55,816 bases of DNA from the NCBI GenBank assembly GCA_016179685.1, contig JACPCR010000084.1, forward strand, positions 1 through 55,816, given 5' to 3'. The DNA is from Planctomycetota bacterium (GTDB lineage: Bacteria > Planctomycetota > PUPC01 > JACPCR01). Under the pieces are notes generated by a model. That model was given only the letters and a program-made list of their open reading frames with translations. It made no database searches and had not been told where the DNA came from. The position numbers and the translations under genes are program-made. This document shows positions 53,446 through 55,816 of the stretch, one piece after another (within the stretch, counting starts at the first letter, position 1; each line of letters begins with the position of its first letter).

Positions 53446-55329
53446 ATGAAAGAATTCGATCCCCTTCCCTACTCGGGCGACCGCTACCAGGCCTTCGTGC
53501 CGGACACCCTGGACCTCGCCGCTCATGCCGAACTGGCTCTCAACGGGCTGGGTGGGACGACCGACCCGAACATGGGCTACCTCCACTATTTCAATGCCTG
53601 GTTCGCCTGCCGGCCGCCCTACATGACCCACCACGGGGCCGATACCACCTGCACGCCCAAGTTTATGGAATCGTTCCCCATGATGCGCCTCATGTGCGGT
53701 AGCCACCGCACTCTGGACCTCGAAACAGCTCAGAGAGAAGCCCTCCTCCGTCGAATCCAGGACGGACTCTATTGGAATCACTACGACCCGGCCCGGCCAT
53801 GGTGCACCTCCTACAACCCCGCCTTTGACGGGAAACGTGAAACCGAGGACCTCGCCAACGTCGGTGCGAACGGCCGAATGCTGCGCGCCCTCGTCACCTG
53901 CTATGAGCTCGACCCACGCTCGCAGTGGGAGTCCGCGATACGGCAACTCGTGTCCGGCCTCCATCGGGTCGCCATCTGCCGCGAAGATTACGCTTACTAT
54001 CCCGACGGCGGATTCGGAGAACCCTTCAATTACCCGCGGTCCGGATGGAGGCGTACCGGCGAGCCCAAAAGCGAGATAGAAGGCGGCGAGGGGGCCGTCA
54101 CGGCCTACCAGGCCCACCAAATCCAGGGCCTCGCCCGCTGGCACATCCTCCAGGGAGACCCGCAGGCCCTCGACCTCGCCGGCAGGCTCACCCGCTTCTG
54201 CCTGCTGCCTCGCTTCTGGGGCGGCGTGCCCGACCCCGCCGGTAAACGCGACGGCCTTGTCGGTCACGTCGCACCCGGACTTCCGGACCCCGCCTGCGTC
54301 TCCGGCGAGCAACAGGGACACTGGTTCAGCCACTTCCACGCCCGGGCCATCGCCGTGCGCGGCGTGCTCGAGTACGGCATGGCGGCGGGGGACGAACGCA
54401 TCCTCGAATTCGTTCAGCGGGCCTACGAATACACCTGGACCCTCGGTATCCCGCGAATGGGGTGGGTGAATTGCTATCCCGCAGCCCTGAATCTCTGCGA
54501 GGGCTGCGCCTTGGGCGACCTCGTAGCCCTCGGCATCCGCCTGTCTGACGCTGGCCTTGGAGATTACTGGGACGCCGTCGATGCCGTTGCCCGTAACCAG
54601 CTCGTGGAGCAACAGCTTACCCGGGCTGACCTCCTCGAGCGCGCCTCTGCCTCAGGCGCGGTGCGCGGACCCGAACGCTTCAGCCCGCACCACGGACAGG
54701 AATGCCGGGAAGACGTCATCCCGCGCTGCCTGGGCATCTTCGGCGGCACCGCCACGCCCACCAGCATCCCTAACGTCTGGTCCATGGCCTGCTGCACGGG
54801 CAATGCAACCCAGGGACTCTATTACGCCTGGGAAAGCATCGTGCGCGAAACCGGCGATACCGCTCAAGTCAATCTGCTCCTCCATCGCGCCGCCCGATTG
54901 GTCGATGTCGACAGCTTCCTCCCCTTCACCGGCAAGGTCGTCCTCCGAAATAAGGCCGCCCGCCGACTCTCCGTCCGAATCCCGTCCTGGGTCGACCGGC
55001 GGGCGCTCCGTGCCGAGGTATCCGGAAGCCCGCGGCCGCTCGAATGGGTCGCCAACTACCTGACCTTTGGCGCGTTGAAGCCCGGCGACGTCATAACCCT
55101 GACTTTTCCCCTTCGTGAAACGACCGCCCGATACACCGTGAACGCCCGGACGCCCAAGGAACAGTCCTATACCTGCACCTTCCGTGGCAGCACCCTCGTG
55201 GACATCTCTCCCCGCGATGAGTCCGCTACCTCCTATCCCCTTTACCAGCGCTCCCATCTCCGCCAGGAGTCGCCCCCAATGAAAACGGTCACCCGATTCG
55301 TCCCCGCGCGAACCATCCTGCGGTGGTAG
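53446..55329 (+). CDS. GH127-family-like glycoside hydrolase (beta-L-arabinofuranosidase type)
   Basis: 627 residues with an (alpha/alpha)6 barrel and C-terminal beta domains. The acid/nucleophile region resembles GH127: CEGCALGDLVALGIRLSDAG and WSMACCTGNATQGLY, giving the Glu and Cys residues that bind zinc in that family. No signal peptide, so a cytoplasmic enzyme acting on imported oligosaccharides. It has its own ATG with no strong ribosome binding site. The preceding 164-nt gap (53282-53445) is AT-richer and may carry its promoter. Confidence 0.85.
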   Translation: MKEFDPLPYSGDRYQAFVPDTLDLAAHAELALNGLGGTTDPNMGYLHYFNAWFACRPPYMTHHGADTTCTPKFMESFPMMRLMCGSHRTLDLETAQREALLRRIQDGLYWNHYDPARPWCTSYNPAFDGKRETEDLANVGANGRMLRALVTCYELDPRSQWESAIRQLVSGLHRVAICREDYAYYPDGGFGEPFNYPRSGWRRTGEPKSEIEGGEGAVTAYQAHQIQGLARWHILQGDPQALDLAGRLTRFCLLPRFWGGVPDPAGKRDGLVGHVAPGLPDPACVSGEQQGHWFSHFHARAIAVRGVLEYGMAAGDERILEFVQRAYEYTWTLGIPRMGWVNCYPAALNLCEGCALGDLVALGIRLSDAGLGDYWDAVDAVARNQLVEQQLTRADLLERASASGAVRGPERFSPHHGQECREDVIPRCLGIFGGTATPTSIPNVWSMACCTGNATQGLYYAWESIVRETGDTAQVNLLLHRAARLVDVDSFLPFTGKVVLRNKAARRLSVRIPSWVDRRALRAEVSGSPRPLEWVANYLTFGALKPGDVITLTFPLRETTARYTVNARTPKEQSYTCTFRGSTLVDISPRDESATSYPLYQRSHLRQESPPMKTVTRFVPARTILRW

Positions 55330-55816
55330 GGCCGACAGCCAGATGATTGGCGAAATTCGGGTGTGCCAGCCTATCCTGCGCGACCCCATGACTTCCCGAA
55401 CTTATAGACCGGAACTGGATGATCCGGGAAACGCACGAAGACTGGTGGTTTCTCAATAAGTTCGGGGAGATGGACCCGCCCGATTTCATAACCGGTGATG
55501 ATTCAGAGCTTCATGGATTTTCGTAGCGAAGCCCGTAATCGAAGATCTCTCCCGCGCTTGTCCCTCCCACAGGGACAAGCGCGGGAGAGATAAAGTTGGG
55601 CGCGCTTCGGCGAAGCCCGCAATTTATCCCGTTTCCCGGCGGGGTCCCTACGGGAGGGAGGGCTTCGCCTATGTTCGCCGGGTGTCAGCCCTGAATTCCG
55701 TAGCGAAGCCCTTTGGGCTTCGTCTACGTGTGCCGGGCATGCTCGGCGTCTGGAGGTGAGAATGTGGGAGAACAGCCCCACATTCAAGTCCTCTACCATC
55801 CTGGTGCAGGAGAAGG
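55330..55816. other. Terminal non-coding region with palindromes
   Basis: About 490 nt after the glycosidase with no supported gene. Repeated GCGAAGCCC motifs occur near 55526, 55612 and 55700, with GAAGCCCTTTGGGCTTC at about 55704-55720 as a short hairpin. It may be a repeat-rich junction to a gene beyond the window. Confidence 0.55.
55545..55591. repeat. 21-bp perfect hairpin
   Basis: Arms 55545-55565 and 55571-55591 are exact complements around CCCAC, about 215 nt after the glycosidase stop. TAAAG follows without a T-run, so a dispersed palindrome seems more likely than an intrinsic terminator. Confidence 0.65.

Noticed and set aside
1..55816. tRNA, rRNA or integrase-associated attachment sites
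   Set aside because: I saw no rRNA-like or convincing cloverleaf sequence and no integrase or transposase gene; a dedicated covariance search was not possible.

Overview
The window is a GC-rich segment (coding DNA is roughly 60-65% G+C by eye) from an uncultured-looking, probably anaerobic Gram-negative-type bacterium. Several features point that way: a 2-oxoglutarate:ferredoxin oxidoreductase, Hdr/Nuo flavin-iron-sulfur subunits, radical SAM genes, type II secretion-like pseudopilins, secreted glycan-acting enzymes, and intergenic palindromes of the GSAGILPA kind that I associate with Planctomycetes, Verrucomicrobia, Lentisphaerae or Hydrogenedentes. I cannot name the phylum from sequence alone. 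I found no rRNA, tRNA, CRISPR array or transposase.

Layout. 0.3-5.3 kb: aconitase and a YfhO-like membrane protein. 5.3-8.5 kb: an ammonium transporter on the minus strand, an AT-rich island with what looks like an amt 5' remnant, and a receiver-only protein without its phospho-Asp. 8.5-13.4 kb (minus): a Gfo/Idh/MocA oxidoreductase, a DUF4838/CBM9-like secreted protein, and a histidine kinase whose phospho-His is Gln. 13.7-18.7 kb: ClC channel with CBS and TrkA_C tail, tandem UspA protein, Kef-type antiporter with an EIIA tail. 18.9-29.9 kb: five pseudopilin-like genes, two with LamG-like parts, including a 2085-residue GspK-like protein whose N-terminus is half of a 23S rRNA-intervening-sequence four-helix protein. 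30.5-32.3 kb: a shortened NAD-dependent dehydrogenase, a methyltransferase-like gene and a radical SAM fragment.

45.1-32.3 kb (minus) is a long co-directional block: korDABG, then hdrA-mvhD, nuoF, a 2Fe-2S ferredoxin, nuoE, a HoxU/NuoG-N-like protein, a second hdrA-mvhD, and an HdrC-HdrB fusion. Together they suggest a soluble complex linking 2-oxoglutarate-derived ferredoxin, NAD(H) and a heterodisulfide-type site by flavin-based bifurcation or confurcation. The first hdrA is interrupted by an in-frame TGA exactly where the family has a conserved Cys, followed by a hairpin with a GGUC loop, so it reads as a selenoprotein.

45.6-53.3 kb: a CBS-pair protein, then an AmmeMemoRadiSam set (radical SAM with a twin-Arg leader; Memo-AMMECR1 fusion with a signal-like N-terminus), flanked by a spermidine-synthase-like membrane protein, a NapH-type polyferredoxin and a SafE/DsbD-like protein. 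This looks like an envelope-associated redox or modification system of unknown substrate. 53.4-55.3 kb is a GH127-like glycosidase. Recurring perfect hairpins at gene boundaries, and a ~200-bp repeat present in inverted orientation at 8.3 and 30.3 kb, are the main non-coding structures.
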